From NCBI RefSeq assembly GCF_964340395.1, contig NC_135553.1, positions 4,121,001 to 4,185,000 of the forward strand: 64,000 nucleotides of DNA. The letters run 5' to 3'. Below the pieces are notes generated by a model that saw only the letters and a list, made by a program, of their open reading frames with translations, was not told the DNA's origin and did not search any database. The DNA comes from Glandiceps talaboti. Taxonomy: Eukaryota; Hemichordata; Enteropneusta; Spengelidae. Both the position numbers and the translations under genes were made by a program. Positions 1-14,205 of this stretch are shown here, in pieces (position 1 is the stretch's first letter; every line of letters starts with the position of its first letter).

Positions 1-78
1 GTGTGTGTGTTCTAAATACTCAAGGCAGAGCCATGTGTAATTGTCTTGCTGCCTATACGGGTGATAGATGTGAGAAAG
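1..78 (+). CDS. exon: C-terminal half of an EGF-like repeat
   Basis: The reading frame gives a Cys-Asn-Cys followed by Tyr-Thr-Gly-Asp-Arg-Cys, the usual end of an EGF repeat. The exon ends before GTAAGC with one leftover base (phase 1). The exon start lies before the window. Confidence 0.8.
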
Positions 79-2353
79 GTAAGCAGTCTTATTACTCACA
101 TAAATATGTTGTTTTTGTTATCATTGTAATGCATATTTGAAGTTTTTTCTATTTGTTAGCAGTATTCTGTGAGTCACCTATATAACAATGATTGACTTAC
201 CAGAAATGGGTACTCGAAAATATACATACGCCAATCAACTACTAGAACAACAGAACTATAATGTTGCAGTGGTTTCCTACATTTGTGAATGGCCAATTAT
301 GATTTGTTGTTACACCTCAACGTTCTTACAAAAGCTCCTACTGGTCAGAATAGAATCACATGACCTTTAAAGACCGGCTTTGGCTGGCATCATCAAAAAT
401 AACTTTCCTCGCTGACATGTGTTATTGTGAAAAAGCCGTATTCGTAATATGTTTAAACATCAAGTTTTCAAAGAATTAAGGTCAATAGTTATACATATGT
501 GACGTTTCACTAAATTAAAATGTGTCACATACTTATACCTTGCTTCACTGTCAGTGCTTGAAGTCAGTTTGTGTCATATTTCATATAGAAGCATATTTCA
601 GGAAGTATAACCCGATGTTTTGCCGTAATATTTTCTCCCTACAGAGATTCCAGAAAACTGTCCACCTCAATTAAATTCATGCCGCAATGGTGCCTCCTGT
701 ATAAGATTGACAGATAAGTACGGTCAAGTCAGATCTTTATGTGTCTGTTTGCCTGGCTTTACTGGTGACAATTGTGAAACGGGTGAGTGTTTGTTAGTAG
801 TCCACATGTCCATACGTGGACTGCTCATTGAGAAATATCTCATGTAATCTTACTTAGTTAAGTATGTAAGATATATTTTGATTCAGGTTTTAGTTTCCCA
901 AAATGTTTGATAATGTCATTGGCATTTATTGTATAAAGTATGTGAAGTTCAATTTACATAACTAAGTGTTGCCCACTTGCAATTTATGCTAACTGGAATA
1001 TAGTTCGTTCTTGTAACTTTACATGTTACAGTACTGGAAAGGTTTAATAAAAGGGTATTCCTTGGTCTTTTCCAACCATTTGTTTCAATTTTGACAATGC
1101 TAATCATATAAAAGATTGGTTTAGCAAAAACACCGAGTGCTTGCGCGCGTGCGGACTCTGAGACAACTCAGTATGACAATCACAAATTGAACGAGCGCTA
1201 TCCGAATAGTTCTCTCAAGCACAGCATGAAAGTTAATTAACACTTATGGTATCAATAATGTCATAGGCTCTAGACGAGACCGTTCTTACAGTTGTGTATT
1301 TGTTTCGGAGACTATGCTGGGTGTAAAAAGGATAGGAGTTTGCCAAAAAATTCACTTTGAGAAGTGATATCCTATCATATCAGTTATTTCAAGTTTGGGA
1401 CATAATTATTCTTAAAAATCTGATTGTCTATCAACAGATCTTAATAACTGTGAGTCAAAGACTGAGAACCCCTGTGGACATGGGATTTGTAAAGATTTCG
1501 AAGATAGTTATCGATGTGATTGTATACCAGGCTATACAGGAGCCAACTGTGAATCAGGTTAGTTGTATTTGTCTGTATTTTTTGTACATTTTTCAATTGT
1601 AGCATCAGAGGCCGTCATCCCTTGTGTCTTTTTTAGGTTTGTGTACAATATAGTTTGGTTATGTTTCCTGATCAGAGCTTTAGGTATGAAGTATGACGTC
1701 ATCATCATGGTATCATTGTTACTGGTTCTCTGTCACATTCCTTTGATATATTCCATTCTAATACGCATGTAACCACCATCAACAGTTTTAAATGACATAT
1801 GACACTTTAATGTTTTCCGATACATTTTCTTCTCTTTTTGTCAGAGATCAATGAATGTAATTCTAATCCATGTCGGAATGGAGGAACATGCAATAATCTA
1901 GTCAACCAATTCACTTGTACATGCCCTGAAGGCGCGTCAGGTGACGACTGTAGTGCAGGTAAGTGTGACGGTCAAATGTTTTTGTGCGACCCTCAGTAGA
2001 CTATATATAGCTAATTTGTATTTCTTCAATTCGATTAATTATGAACGTTAATGAAAGCAGAGGCTTTCATTTGTACTCGAGTTCGATCTATGTGAGGTAC
2101 CCATATCTAAGCGAATTTATGTGTTGGGGGAGAGAGGGGGGTCGCTGTAATGGTTTAGATGTGCAAAGTTCTTTCGTCATTATTCCTTGAAATGACATTA
2201 CTGTTTGTTTAATTTTCAGTGCAAGAAGATGTACCATCTAACGTGCTACTAGAGCCTGTCTGGATCATCATTATTGTTGTTCTGGCAGTTTTGATACTCG
2301 TGTTTGGTATAATTTTGATATGTATGTATACATCGAGACGAAGACAGAAATAG
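1..2353 (+). CDS. 3' part of a multi-EGF single-pass membrane protein (5 exons seen, 5' end outside window)
   Basis: Five coding exons on the plus strand: 1-78 (partial), 645-782, 1438-1557, 1845-1958 and 2220-2353. All introns are phase 1 with GT/AG borders, so the exons join in frame. The first four each carry one EGF-like repeat. The last carries a hydrophobic membrane segment rich in Ile, Val and Leu, followed by a tail of Tyr-Thr-Ser and basic residues, then TAG. The repeats have six cysteines in the normal order; the fourth starts Glu-Ile-Asn-Glu-Cys, as in calcium-binding EGF domains, although the Asn/Tyr position is not clearly conserved. The predicted product is a type I surface protein with a very short cytoplasmic end, so any signalling would need a partner. 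One-repeat-per-phase-1-exon is typical of shuffled extracellular genes. The family (Notch-like, fibropellin-like or other) cannot be decided from the 3' end alone. Confidence 0.88.
645..782 (+). CDS. exon: EGF-like repeat
   Basis: Exactly 46 codons, phase 1 at both ends, acceptor CCTACAG and donor GTGAGT. Six cysteines in EGF spacing with a long loop between the third and fourth, ending Gly-Phe-Thr-Gly-Asp-Asn-Cys. Confidence 0.88.
1438..1557 (+). CDS. exon: EGF-like repeat
   Basis: Forty codons, phase 1 at both ends, acceptor ATCAACAG and donor GTTAGT. Six cysteines; the frame ends [10 protein letters not shown]. Confidence 0.88.
1845..1958 (+). CDS. exon: EGF-like repeat, calcium-binding-like start
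   Basis: Thirty-eight codons, phase 1 at both ends, acceptor TTTTTGTCAG and donor GTAAGT. It starts Glu-Ile-Asn-Glu-Cys and contains Cys-Arg-Asn-Gly-Gly-Thr-Cys, a standard EGF core. Confidence 0.9.
2220..2353 (+). CDS. exon: transmembrane segment and short tail, stop codon
   Basis: Begins after AATTTTCAG. An acidic juxtamembrane stretch is followed by about 24 hydrophobic residues starting at Trp-Ile-Ile-Ile-Ile, then a short basic tail (Arg-Arg-Arg-Gln-Lys) and TAG at 2351-2353. The stop-transfer layout fixes the orientation: EGF repeats outside, tail inside. Confidence 0.85.
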
Positions 2354-3396
2354 ACTTTACAATTCGCTAGGAATCTTTCTATAGTTTGAAACCTTTAACT
2401 ATGCAAAGAATAATTCTGACAGTACATGTTGTATTTGTTTTCTGGAAAAGCAGATACGGTGTAGTGTACGACTTCAGGGTTAGACAAAGTTATTTTTTCT
2501 GTCCATAAAGGCTGTCTTTGATTTATAGAGATTGTTCAAAATATGGTAACCGATACAAATATCTACATATATGATTTGTAGACATATGTTTCCGTCAGTA
2601 CTTTTGATTGAATACCCGACTCAACCATCCGTACGTTTATGATTTATATCTTCAATTGATGTTTTGATTGTCACAATGTGTGACTACACAGGTTCAATAA
2701 TTCTCTAGGGAATAATTCCATGGTAAAACGACATCAACTGTTTACCAGTTCATCATAAGTCTTCACAACCCTCTTATTTTCATTAGTCTGTAAGGTACAT
2801 CGTGATGGGGGAGGGGGGGGGCGCCTCACTCATTGGTCAACCTGTCTCGCCCAATACTCCTGTATAACAAAACCATTGTCGGAAAATATGCATATTTTTT
2901 TCTCAGCTTTGTAGTAATGTTCTTTTTTAGTGCTTCCATGGGATGCTTTGGTATCAATGTGTGTTTCAGTATACCTATATCCTCAATATCAGTGTTCTTT
3001 TTGTTCATAACAAATCATCTCTGTTGTCATCATGTATGATTTTCCTTTATGCCAGTATCTATGTACTCCGGTTCAGTTATTATCAATATACATTTAACAT
3101 CTTTTGATGAAACAAATATTTTTTTTTACTATACCGTTCATTTATTTTTCCGATTTGCTTTAAAATATGGAATCACCTTGAAACTTCGATTAAAATTAAT
3201 ATAATTATTATCCAGGAATAGTACTAAATAAAAAAGTTCGATTTTGTATATGTGGTGTACTTGTACTTTTACTGTATAATGTAGAAACATGGTTAATTTG
3301 GTGTCAATATAAAGAGAGATTGCTAGTCAATTTTTTAAAATTACGATATATATATTATGATGTAATATTATTTGAATGAATTTGTAAACTAATAAA
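2354..3396 (+). other. probable 3' UTR of the EGF membrane gene with two polyadenylation signals
   Basis: AT-rich non-coding sequence after the stop codon. AATAAA hexamers lie at 3227-3232 and 3391-3396. A G-run sits near 2810-2821. Short open frames on both strands near 2830-3030 have no recognisable product and are left uncalled. Confidence 0.45.
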
Positions 3397-4306
3397 GATT
3401 TTTAAAACAAGGTGAACAATTTAACTGGTTGTCTCAATGACATTCATTACATCAGTATTTATGAGTCAGGTATCCTGTGGACAAAATAGCGCTCCCTCGA
3501 TTATATATTTTTTCTATTATTGTTGATATCCGTCAACGACCATATTCGAAAAAAACGATAAGTTAGGAGTTATACATGTGCTCACTAGGTCAACAGACCC
3601 TTGCAAATGCGTGCGTGCGTGCGTCTGTCTGTGTGTCCGTAATACGCCATTTCTCATTTCTCAGACAACTTCCATTTGTACATCTTACACATTACATCGT
3701 AATATACGACAGAAATGTTATATCGGGTCTGAATGTTGAACACAGTGTATAAGGCGAACATTTACTTCAAACAAAAGAGGAGCATATTGAATTACATTCA
3801 GTATGCATAAGTTATGTAAAAAATACAGATTCTAGGAATGTAAACTTCTTTCTTCAAGGTCATGGCCATCACTTTTTTCGGTGCATTCTGGGACTTACGG
3901 AAAATATGAAACACATCTCGCATCGGGCATTGTACAAATACCACTGTTTTCGTTCAGATCTGAAACACCAAACAAAACGAACAGGAGCATGGGTATACTA
4001 ATCTCAGCAATCAACGTGAAACTAGCGAAAAATCTCTTTGTTGAGATAAAAAAAAATCCCCTATTATCAGTGGGAATTGGATTAAGCCTGTATTAAGTTC
4101 GTGATACCACACACAGGATTGACTTATAAGTCAAATGGATGGTGGGTACGGGTGACACCATGTAATTTTATAGTCATTTCATAAGTGGTGGTCATGGTGA
4201 ACGATGCAAAATGATGACACAAAAAGGCTCGTCTAACATAACAACCTTAACACTCCTCAAACTTTGTCCTTGACGTCACTCTATTTTTGTTGACATGGAT
4301 ATAGGA
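3397..4306. other. intergenic stretch between two convergent EGF genes
   Basis: No supported gene. A short GTGC-type run lies near 3608-3625. A 71-codon plus-strand frame at 3881-4096 shows no domain, and it is not called. Confidence 0.5.
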
Positions 4307-6215
<1,909 letters not shown>

Positions 6216-8133
6216 GTTTAAAGGTAGACGGAGAAGAATCGCTGGCCCGGCGAGGCCCGTAGATCTGTAGCGTACACTGTTGACTTCAAAGTTCAATTTT
6301 CATGAAACTTCGAATACAGACTTAAAATACCTTGTAAATCGATGTATGAAACAATCATTGGTTGGTGGAAGCAAAATTCAGGACAAAAACGTCAAATTTA
6401 GTCAAATTTTTGGAAATAAATCGGGGAAAATTTCGCCGAGCGTTGCTTGTAAATGTATTTGGGCGTACACACCCACAATTACTATACAACTACATTGCCA
6501 TCCGGGTACTTCCCGCTAAGACGTGTTTTCGTGTCAAAGGATTAGTCCGAACGTGGAAAAATATCTCCGAGTGAAGCCGAAGATGACGTATATTAATAAA
6601 TATTCATGAAGGTCAAGTATGGCGCCATATGCTTTTAGGACTGGAAGTAGCTCTCTGTATAGCAGATCGTGGCGACAGCGTAGGACGTAAATTTTATAGC
6701 TTTTCACTCCTATCATCGCGGGAATTTCAAAAAATCTGTGCAGTAAATAAGTTTTTATTTGTCGGGAATCACAATTCTTGTGTATATTTTGGTAAAGGGT
6801 CAGGAACATCGGAATATCTGTTTCTCTACGCTGACTGTGCACTGCAGGTTGGCTGTGTTGACAAACACTTTGACATGTGCAAATAAAACACGTAATAAAA
6901 AGTAATAAAAAGTTCAAAGTCAATCTAGCCCTAAGGGAGCGATCAGTTGCACTTAAAAATAGTGAACCCCCCCCCCCTGTGATTCATCCACAAAACAATC
7001 CAAATAAAAAATCTGACAAATAAAAAAAACACTGACCCCCTCCCTCGACATCTGTTGACAAGAAATATTCTTCTTGTGCTTGCAAAAGGCACTCTAGATT
7101 CTCAAAGCACAATACAGCACACTGCATAGTTAATTTTACTTCTTACATTTACAGTAATTTAAGTGTATCTGGTAAATTGCTATCCCAAATCCATTGCTTC
7201 ACATGTATAAAGCTCTTTAGACAGGAACCCTATGAGAAGTATGATTGTCTGTTCATGGACATACAAAATATTCATAGTTTAGTAACCAAAAGTTCTAGGA
7301 TATCTCTTAGATTGAGTGAACTATTACCATTATAGATTAATTCAGCTAATTATAAAGTACAATATTAGAAATGGAGTTAATATAATTGTAAACCTAGGGG
7401 TTTCAGTAAGTTTCAAAGTAGGGAGAGAACTGGAAAAAGTATGGGGAGAAGTGCACGCTAGGTGCGTGCGCACCTGATATACAATCGGGGGGGGGGGGGC
7501 TTTTTGAAAAATGAACACCATTTGGAGGCCTTTTAGAGCACCATTCAGAAGTAAAACGCAACTTAGTTATATCATAAAAGTATCACTAATTTTAGGGTTT
7601 CAAAAGTTTAAATCATTTCTAGTCATATTGACACAAATAATAATAAAAAAGATCAAGTAGAAAGTTAGATAATTTGGGGAAAACATGCACAGTGGAGGTC
7701 AGTTACCATTTAGAGATACAAATTCATTAAATTATTTGAAAGTGTGTCTCTATTGGCTATGTTTGTGTGCAATTCAACATGTTCAGGTCAATGGAGGCAC
7801 AGATTTTAGAGTCAGTCCATCCAGTAAATTTCAAGGTATTTCATTTCTTATGTGTTACGTGTATAGCTAGCTGCACATGCAAGTTTTAAATCACATGATG
7901 ACACAATGCAACTCATGGCCTGCAATATTGAGAAGTGCTTAAAAGGTGCAATGTTATGACTCGATGTCATAGGCTTGGGATGTATTAAGAAACAAAGAGT
8001 TGCTATATTTGAACGTATATTTGTAGCCATTGTTTATGGTTTATTGTATGCACATACATTTGTTGTATGGAAATTTAAATACAGCAGGGTGGTTCATAAT
8101 TTCGTTCAGTTGTTGAAAATAAGATGACCCCCA
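6216..8133. other. upstream region of the small EGF gene; otherwise no gene seen
   Basis: Contains the presumed 5' UTR and promoter of the minus-strand EGF gene (from 6216). Two overlapping open frames near 6534-6923 on opposite strands lack domains or splice support. A 12-base G run lies near 7488-7499. Confidence 0.45.
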
Positions 8134-8345
8134 GTGCAATACAATACAATACAATGCCATGCCATGTAATACAATGCAATACAATACAATGCAATGCAAT
8201 GCAATGCAATACAATACAATACAATACAATACAATACAATACAATACAATACAATACAATACAATACAATACAATACAATACAATACAATACAATACAAT
8301 ACAATACAATACAATACAATACAATACAATACAATACAATACAAT
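8134..8345. repeat. pentanucleotide array (ATACA)n
   Basis: About 40 units, with ATGCA and GCCAT variants on the outer side. It marks the outer end of the left arm; the right arm ends in the same array in reverse complement. Confidence 0.97.
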
Positions 8346-9861
8346 CTACACGAGTATATTTGGCCCCTTCTGAAACCGTCCACCATATAGTTATAATTAT
8401 GAATAGTGTATCGTTAGATCAACTCTCAATATTACATTTGTTTTCCTCTCCGGTCCGTCATGCATGCAACTTGGCAACGATAAAAAATGCTAACTTTGAA
8501 GGAATGATTTAAAAATCCTACGAACACAGTTAGAATACGGCGAAGGGCGACTTGAAAGTTTACCATGACAGCTATAAAATGAAAAAGATTTTGGAACAGT
8601 TCAAACATGTTTAATTGCTTCGGTTGGCTCAGAGGTTTGTTTGCTATTTGGCACGACATTTACCATGACAGCGTCTCTGTGCTATTAACTCCAAAGTCAC
8701 TACTACGAATTGATTACCAAACTGTAAACCTGACACTGGGGAATCACAATAAATATGATCGTCACACGATTATAAGTGCAACGGCTAAGAGTTGACATAA
8801 TGAATTTTGTCAGTTTGCATTTGAGAAGATATGTCGTAAATAGATGTCATACGCATGTAGTTCTAGCATTCTCACTTTCTATTTGTGTGTACGATTTTTT
8901 GATATCTGTTTATCACCAAAGTGTACTTTCCAATATGAAATGGCTGTTTTATTAATACGACTACACCTCTTTTTTTGCTTTTTTGGGGGGTGGGATTGTT
9001 TAGTCTTTAATATAAAATCTATTATATATTATATATAACACATTGCATTTATTCTAATTGTTCAGTGAAGTATGCTTGTATAATTATAATACCTACGGAT
9101 GTAACCATGACGACATTCATGATGACTAATAAATATTCTCTCATGAAAGTAAATCAGTTTGTTTTTCTGTGTCCATTTCAATTGATTTTATTTTGTATTC
9201 ACGATTACATATTTGACACAAATTCTCAATTTCAGTTGTTTTCGTATTTACACGTCATAGTCCTTGTTCATATGTGCTAATATAATGCCTTTCCTCAGTA
9301 CATTCAACTGCTAAATCGTCTAAAGACTTGAATTTGAAAAAAAACAAACACATCAATGATCAACAATCGTTTTCTATAAATCGTAAATACCTAATAACGC
9401 CATTATTTTGCATCGTGACAATCTTTGAATAGAATATTAGCTCACGAGTGATTGTGGTTAAAAGTTAACTTTTCAGTGGTATTGCGACAGAAGAACTTGA
9501 TAGCGCCCCCAGCGTCATTAATCATCATATATAGGATGAAAACGACGCCAATGGAAAAGGACAATGGACCACATTTTATACCAAGCAAAACAAAAAATAA
9601 TGGAAAGTGGATCCCATTTTAGACTCTTCAACTCGAAAAAACAGACCCCATTTTAGACCAAAAGGGCTAGAAAATGCACCCTAAAGGGCGGCACATATAC
9701 GTATACTCATATAAGGGGGTTGGGTCCTGTAACATACACCCCTCCCCACGGATCTTTTGCCCCTGAAGCACATGCGTTCGTGGTTAGACCACTAGTGGTC
9801 TGAGTGGTCTGAGGTTCGTGCTATCTCACTCATCGTAGGCCTACTAATGGCTAGTCTATCT

Positions 9862-9949
9862 GCTAGACCTCAGATGTTCTTCTGATACAATTTACGACAC
9901 ACGACCGAACATCGCTATCGAGAATGGAACATTGGCGAGGTCTAGCAAA
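9862..9949. mobile_element. small foldback element (about 88 bp)
   Basis: Ends are inverted copies: TGCTAGACCTC at one side and GAGGTCTAGCA at the other, with an internal ATGTTC/GAACAT pair. A related sequence in the opposite orientation is at about 17358-17440. Looks like a non-autonomous DNA element, too short to code. Confidence 0.6.
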
Positions 9950-10269
9950 TGTCATCTTGCAGTTCAGGGATATAAATAACTGCCAATCAGAGAACCGCAT
10001 TAGCGACAAGCACAAACAGAGGACAATAGCTGATTTTTTTATATGAATGACAACATCAACACACTCATCAAACTCACAATTACCATAAACTGATAACACA
10101 TAATAGTTAGTAATTTTTTATCATCACGTGATATTGGACATTAGTATTAAAGAGCATTAGCAGTAAGAGGTCATGGGTTATTGAATATATTAACATGTAT
10201 ATATGCATACATGGTCCAACCCACGGCCATATGTCATCTCGATGGAATGTGAAGTCTGAAAATGACATT

Positions 10270-10345
10270 TGCTAGACGTTCGGGCAAGCCCTCACTGCGA
10301 ACTTCGTTCGCTTATTGTATCGGAAGAAAGCCCGAACGTCTAGCA
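10270..10345. mobile_element. small foldback element (76 bp) with perfect 16-bp inverted ends
   Basis: Starts TGCTAGACGTTCGGGC and ends with its exact reverse complement. It shares the core TTGTATCGGAAGAA with the related copy near 17395-17412, so these form one family. Located about 400 bases upstream of the plus-strand sulfotransferase. Confidence 0.7.
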
Positions 10346-10415
10346 GCAAGACTAACTAATGGCGTGACTTTGTTTGATATTACGATATTCATTACGTAAG
10401 CCAAATCACTCATGG

Positions 10416-10508
10416 TTAAAACTGGAACTGTGACGTCGACCGATCCTAATCGTTGTTCAAACAATATGTTACACTTTACACAAATAAGTGACATAACACT
10501 ATATAAGG
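10416..10508 (+). promoter_or_regulatory. candidate promoter block upstream of sulfotransferase copy 1
   Basis: A conserved block ending in a TATA-like element (TATATAAG, 10500-10507), 255 bases before the ATG. A close counterpart lies upstream of copy 2 (about 19330-19430, reverse strand), and a third, orphan copy at 13791-13890. Conservation suggests regulation or simply common descent; no transcript data. Confidence 0.35.
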
Positions 10509-10762
10509 GAAATCAGTTGAAGCCTGGCAAATCACCCACTAGTTGTCTGAAGCGTTGAAGGGCTACGGTAATCCACATATCACCGACTGACATGACGGGA
10601 CAATAATTTCATCCTGTACCAGCTGAATGTATATACGAGTGTAGTGCCGGGCCGCTTGTATTGGGCACCGTTACCAGGAAATATTTTCAATACAAGTAGC
10701 ACTACTCGGCGTACCTCCCTGTACATGTATATACTGTGAATACACCTAGCTAGATCTATCTC

Positions 10763-12037
10763 ATGGCGTACTTGAATTCTTTCAAACGTTCGCGTTTTGT
10801 CTTGGTTGGTGTTACTATTGGCGTCGCATTCAGTTATTTCTTCGTCGGGAGGATCTCGACTACCAATTCTAATGGACGGAATTATACATCACACCGACAT
10901 GCGACAGACGTGGTAGATAAAGATATATCGAATTTAGGTGTTCCTGTAGGGATTACTGAGTCGCACAACCATGACACTATTTCGGGCTTGGCATTTAATC
11001 TTTTTCATAATATAGACAAATGGCGCGACTCCACTATAGCAGAAACTCCTTGTGATAACAATCAGACTATGGCCAAGACGTGTTCGAAAATGTTCGACGC
11101 GTTACGAAAATGCAGACAGGAGAAAGGGATGTACGGACATGAATCTCCTCCTCTCCCCAATTTTTTTCAAGCGATGGCGATGCCTTGGATTAACGACACA
11201 ACTGGACAAAACGATCGATTAAGTGCAGATATTACCACAGTGATCGAAATATACTCGAAGGCACATATTGGATTTGTCCATCTACCAAAGAGCGGCGGAA
11301 CATCTGTTGAAAACCTCCTGAAAGGAATCGGGCGTGTGGAACAGACTTCACACTGTGGTAACTTTTTCAAAGGGGTGAAAATGTTACAAGCAAATGCACA
11401 CAATAAGACTCTGAGATACGTGTTTGGGTCCAAAAGAAGCTACGGCCTCCATAAATTCAACAGCGGGTCTCGTCCCTTCTTATATCTCACTTGGCTTCGC
11501 GATCCCGTGGATAAATTTGTCTCAGCGTACTACTATGTGAAGAAAACGGCACCATATTTCCATAGCCTGTTTAAGAAATATGTCAAACCGGCAAAAGATC
11601 TGACAGCATTTTTGAAGATGACGAAAAATGTACGTATTCAGACATTTGACAACCATTTCACACGTCTCTTGTTATTCGACGATTTTCCAAACATTGAGGC
11701 GAGCTTCGAAGACTGTTGTGGCTCAACTTCTTCAAACGTTCCTGAACTTACAGAAAAGCATTACCTAGTTGCAAAGCGAAATTTAGAATCCAACATGGCG
11801 TTTGTTGGTTTGACTGAAGAGTTCAAAACTTCCCAGGACATGGTGTGTTATATGCTAGGATTACCTATTCGTGAATCGGATGTCCATGTCAATGCGAATC
11901 CACATCGTGTGAATATAACAGCATGGGAGAGACAAGAAATCGAGAGAAGGAACATATGGGACATTAAATTGTATGAAGATGCTCGTCTAATATTTGAGGA
12001 GCAGAGAGAAATATACTTAAAGCTCAAAGATGTATAG
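10763..12037 (+). CDS. Golgi-type carbohydrate sulfotransferase, copy 1 (intronless)
   Basis: A 424-residue type II membrane enzyme predicted to transfer sulfate from PAPS to a glycan in the Golgi lumen. Residues 1-11 are a short basic cytoplasmic tail, 12-29 a membrane anchor, 30-150 a stem, and the rest the catalytic domain. The 5'-phosphosulfate-binding loop is Leu-Pro-Lys-Ser-Gly-Gly-Thr-Ser (174-181; Lys176 the expected key residue). The 3'-phosphate motif is Arg-Asp-Pro-Val-Asp-Lys-Phe-Val-Ser-Ala-Tyr (246-256; Arg246 and Ser254). N-glycosylation sequons begin at Asn40, 100, 144, 214 and 384. Both motifs fit the Sulfotransfer_2 superfamily (heparan/chondroitin/dermatan sulfotransferase-like); acceptor and position cannot be told. 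The start is the first ATG after an in-frame AT-rich leader and matches copy 2. The intact, intronless frame suggests a retrocopy origin before duplication. Confidence 0.92.
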   Translation: MAYLNSFKRSRFVLVGVTIGVAFSYFFVGRISTTNSNGRNYTSHRHATDVVDKDISNLGVPVGITESHNHDTISGLAFNLFHNIDKWRDSTIAETPCDNNQTMAKTCSKMFDALRKCRQEKGMYGHESPPLPNFFQAMAMPWINDTTGQNDRLSADITTVIEIYSKAHIGFVHLPKSGGTSVENLLKGIGRVEQTSHCGNFFKGVKMLQANAHNKTLRYVFGSKRSYGLHKFNSGSRPFLYLTWLRDPVDKFVSAYYYVKKTAPYFHSLFKKYVKPAKDLTAFLKMTKNVRIQTFDNHFTRLLLFDDFPNIEASFEDCCGSTSSNVPELTEKHYLVAKRNLESNMAFVGLTEEFKTSQDMVCYMLGLPIRESDVHVNANPHRVNITAWERQEIERRNIWDIKLYEDARLIFEEQREIYLKLKDV

Positions 12038-13790
12038 ATAAATGTAAATGTTAAATGTGTACATGGGAACAATTTAGCTTTCATACATCACAATCATTCA
12101 ATACGTGTATTTCAAACCATGGCACAGTTTCTTGGCGACACTATGGAAAAGAACCAAGTTGCTTGGTTTGTTTTAGCTTCGTTATAAGCGTTTTCGTAAC
12201 GCCAGTTGTAAACTTAGTTTCTCGGAAACACTTCATGAGTGGGCAGAGCGTACTAGGAAAAATTCGAAACTCGGACTACGCCCAATTATATAATGCCATA
12301 CTATCTTTTGTTGTGAACTCGAGCATACAGTATCTCAGTGAAATATCGCGTTTAAATATTTACCAAGTGACCTAAGTACCATGCAGAGTACAGTAACTAT
12401 GGACATCCTCATTCAGTCAGCAACTCAATGATTTTTTAAGGGAACCTTCAGTAATTACGAGGGGAGGGTCATGTTTTAGAAACCTGTCGGGGCGGGGGGG
12501 GGGGTCACATTTTACGTTGACTCATTTTATGACCTACCTGGATTGTACTTGTTACCATACAGTGAGAGATAAAATTCTTTAAAATGCACTCTGCACTATT
12601 TCAAACAAAATCTACAATTCTGAGAGAAACAACACACATCCCTTCAAAGTAAGGCTCATATTATACTAAATTGCATGTAGTTATAATTTATTGTTTTCCA
12701 CATGCCAAATCCCAGCGGTGGCAGTCTAGAATTGAAAGTCTGTGCATGTGACAAAACAACTGGTCAGGAGTGTGTTGGTTGTTTTTCAAGGGTAGCGTAG
12801 AAAATGTCCATGCCACTACAGAAAAGAGTGTGTGGACAACAATTTGTGAAATTGGTGAATTGAGACCATTGATGGATGGTCTATTTTCACAGACATAAAC
12901 AAACTGATAAGAGATTCGTGTGAACCTAGGGGACCCGGTGTTGATTTCTGTATCAGTGTTTGTCAGTTTGGTAGTGATAAGAAATAGACTTTTTTCGGCA
13001 CCCTCAAAGACATTTTGGCATTGTACACCACTGATAAAACGACGTTCTGATCACACAGACGTTTCTATATAACTCCTGCAATGGTTGTAAAGTAACTAAC
13101 ATTTAAAAAAAATGGCTCGTGACCTTTCTCTTATAATCATACATAGGGGCGTGTAACATTTCATAAATCGTTGTTTTCCAGGTCTACAGACTAAATATAA
13201 CAATCTTTTGACTATATATTCCTACCTGTATAAAGGGGAAGTTTATATTTCTTCGTAGTATAGAGATTGATACATTTGTAGCAGCAGGATTCGTACGATA
13301 TTTTCCAAGAAAGAAAACGGCAATCTAAGCAATAATACATGCCCCTGTGTAATCATACACAATCTAGTTAGTATCTAAAACGTGCACGTGCTTTCAATGT
13401 TGTGCATACTCTGGTCACTTGTAACCATCATATTTTAACAACAAAATTCATGGACACTGTGAGTGATAAGGTGAGATGTACAATCAACAAAATGCATCGT
13501 TTTATTAAACAATTTCTTACAATATGTGTATTTTTATTTTTTATATTTTGGATGTAGAGTACTCGTTGAGTGCTCATCTCACGTTTACATCTCAAAACAC
13601 ACAAAAAAATTGATAATAATTGAATATTCAATTTGGTCACAAAACTACGGATTGTAAAATGTGACCCTCCCCCAAATATTGTAATGCAAAATATGACCCT
13701 CCCCTAAGAACGGGTTTGTAAAATGTGACCCACGCACCTCCCGATTCCTCTGGTCCTCCCTTTTCCCCTTGTAAATACTGAAGGCTCCCT

Positions 13791-13890
13791 AACTGGAACT
13801 GTGACTTCGACCGATCCCAATCTTTGTTCAAACAATCGAACAATATGTTACACTTTACACAAATAAGTGACATATAACAATATATAAGGC
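13791..13890 (+). repeat. orphan copy of the sulfotransferase upstream block
   Basis: Closely matches 10416-10508, including the run to TATATAAGG, but no sulfotransferase ORF follows. Either a remnant of a third gene copy or a dispersed element that also lies upstream of the two genes. Confidence 0.7.
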
Positions 13891-13967
13891 AATGTTTGAA
13901 TACTATTGTTTACCATAGCAACAGTGCTTTAAAATAAAGGGACACACACAATACACTTCATTAATTT

Positions 13968-14205
13968 TGATTTAGCATGTGTGTGCAATATAAGTCTCGC
14001 TGCCAGACTCTTGACTATCGTCCGTAAGCTCTGCATGCCAAGCGGCGAAGCCGCTAGAACTCAGTGATCGACTTTATAGTGAGGAACTTTAGTCCCCCAT
14101 TTCTCGCGGCTTCGCCACTCGGCTTATAACATGTATAAAGCTTACGGACGGTAGTTCCGAGTTTGGCAGCAAGACTAGTGTGCAATGTGCACATAATCAT
14201 AGACG
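13968..14205. mobile_element. foldback element, left copy of a nested inverted pair
   Basis: The core (about 13996-14175) has long inverted ends: CTCGCTGCCAGACTC then a CGTCCGTAAGCT block at one end, and the reverse complement with a few changes at the other. The element and its flanks, including GTGCAATGTGCACAT, recur inverted at 17430-17680. Non-coding, MITE-like. Confidence 0.75.

Larger units (their letters stand above)
8134..12092. repeat. left arm of a large inverted duplication
   Basis: Sequence here recurs in reverse complement at 17850-21294. Matching points include the pentanucleotide array, the block just inside it (8346-8520 with 20890-21075), the AT-rich block near 8990-9080 with 20340-20450, the promoter region and the whole sulfotransferase ORF. 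Homology stops just after the stop codon, near 12092 and 17850. The left arm has extra sequence around 9840-10360 containing small foldback elements that the right arm lacks. Confidence 0.92.

Noticed and set aside
6534-6923. 129-codon minus frame and 85-codon plus frame overlapping it
   Set aside because: They overlap on opposite strands without domains; each is likely chance.
8041-8512. Several overlapping open frames with repeating Tyr-Cys-Ile-Val-Leu or Gln-Tyr-Asn-Thr-Ile
   Set aside because: They are translations of the pentanucleotide array; 5-base periodicity keeps many frames open.
11167-11433. Minus-strand frame inside sulfotransferase copy 1 (and its mirror in copy 2 at 18509-18775)
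   Set aside because: Antisense shadow of the coding sequence, present in both copies for that reason.
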